A stretch of 7,036 nt of DNA, taken from positions 1 to 7,036 of the forward strand of contig JAJCYF010000235.1 of the NCBI GenBank assembly GCA_029263035.1, in the 5' to 3' direction. Within the stretch, counting starts at the first letter, position 1, and the number at the start of each line of letters is the position of its first letter. Positions 6,394-7,036 of this stretch are shown here, piece by piece. Made by a program: the position numbers and the translations under genes. The notes under the pieces are model-generated. The model had not been told where the DNA came from. It worked only from the letters and a program-made list of their open reading frames with translations, and ran no database searches. This stretch comes from Actinomycetes bacterium (GTDB lineage: Bacteria; Actinomycetota; CADDZG01; JAHWKV01).

Positions 6394-7036
6394 CAGGGCT
6401 CCTGAAGCCAGCGGGCGGCGTCTAGCGCATGGTAGGTGATGACGAATTCGGCGCCGGCCCGGACCATCGATCCCAGGATCTCCAGCGCGGCCCGGCGCTC
6501 ATCCATCCAGTCCCGCTCGGCGGCCGCCTTGACCATGGCGTACTCGCCGCTCACGTTGTAGGCGCTGATGGGCACGTCGTAGCGCTCCCGGGCGGTTGCG
6601 ATCAGGTCCAGGTTCACCAGTGCCGGCTTGACCATGATGATGTCCGCTCCCTCCTCAAGGTCCCGCTCGATGCCGAGCAGCCCCTGCCGGGTGCTCGCGG
6701 GGTCAATCTGGTAACCCTTGCGGTCGCCGAATGCCGGAGTGGATGAGGCGACCTTGCGGAACGGCCCGTACATCGACGATGCGAACTTGGCGGCGTAACT
6801 CATGATGCCGGTCTCGGTGAATCCGGACTCGTCCAGCGCCTGCCGTATGGCGCCGACCCGGCCGTCCATCATGTCCGAGGGGGCCACGAAGTCGGCGCCG
6901 GCCTCGGCCTGCGACAACGCGGTGCGGGCGATGACCTCGACCGACGCATCGTTCAGCACCCTGTCGTTCTCCACGATCCCGCAGTGGCCGGTGTCGGTGT
7001 AGCCGCAGAGGCAGGTGTCGGCGAACACCACCATTC
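6393..7036 (-). CDS. hemB: Delta-aminolevulinic acid dehydratase (porphobilinogen synthase), C-terminal part
   Basis: HemB condenses two 5-aminolevulinate molecules to porphobilinogen, in the cytosol and usually as an octamer. About two thirds of the protein is visible (213 residues from the first Met near the right edge). That Met is internal, because the active-site cysteines follow only seven residues later, so the gene continues past the window. DTCLCGYTDTGHCG (visible residues 6-19) gives three cysteines (8, 10, 18), the zinc-binding site of zinc-type enzymes; magnesium-type plant and alphaproteobacterial enzymes have aspartates there. The two substrate lysines are K83 in SYAAKF and K136 in MVKPAL (the Schiff-base lysine), 53 apart, close to the spacing in known HemB proteins. 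DMMDGRVGAIR (54-64) and YNVSGEYAM also match the family. It ends in the TGATG junction with hemL. Confidence 0.98.
   Translation of the reverse strand, partial: MVVFADTCLCGYTDTGHCGIVENDRVLNDASVEVIARTALSQAEAGADFVAPSDMMDGRVGAIRQALDESGFTETGIMSYAAKFASSMYGPFRKVASSTPAFGDRKGYQIDPASTRQGLLGIERDLEEGADIIMVKPALVNLDLIATARERYDVPISAYNVSGEYAMVKAAAERDWMDERRAALEILGSMVRAGAEFVITYHALDAARWLQEP
6399..6403 (-). promoter_or_regulatory. Ribosome binding site of hemL
   Basis: AGGAG on the minus strand lies five bases before the hemL ATG and inside the last codons of hemB. With the TGATG overlap it indicates both reinitiation and an independent ribosome entry for hemL. Confidence 0.65.

Overview
The window is GC-rich, densely packed bacterial DNA. 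It most likely comes from an actinobacterium (Actinomycetota), possibly an uncultured lineage. Four things point that way. It carries a coproheme decarboxylase (HemQ/ChdC) next to other heme genes, which is typical of actinobacteria and Firmicutes. It carries the bacterial NHEJ genes ku and a LigD-type ligase. The base composition is high in GC. GTG and TTG start codons are used. The assignment is an inference from gene content, not from a search.

Layout, reading the minus strand from the right edge: hemB (5' end outside the window), hemL, hemQ, an ABC ATPase and an ABC-2 type permease. These five look like one operon: TGATG overlap, TAAATG abutment, 7-base gap, then ATGA overlap. A 100-base gap with an imperfect hairpin separates them from ku. 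A further 57-base gap, with an A/T tract, leads to a gene for an unrecognised secreted lipoprotein of lower GC. On the plus strand the left edge holds the 3' end of an ATP-dependent DNA ligase gene. Its stop codon lies one base from the stop codon of the lipoprotein gene.

Functionally there are two blocks. HemB makes porphobilinogen from two 5-aminolevulinate molecules, HemL makes that 5-aminolevulinate from glutamate-1-semialdehyde, and HemQ finishes heme b from coproheme. So early and final steps of the glutamate/coproporphyrin-dependent heme route sit together. The ABC pair is coupled to them, and its substrate cannot be read from sequence. The second block is NHEJ: Ku binds DNA ends and recruits the ligase, which seals them. 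The lipoprotein between ku and the ligase gene is the least explained gene here.

I saw no tRNA or rRNA gene, CRISPR array, insertion sequence or phage-type gene. The window reads mostly as ordinary chromosome. The points worth a second look are the ABC pair attached to the heme genes, the low-GC two-cysteine lipoprotein inside the NHEJ block, and the stop-to-stop junction with no space for a terminator.
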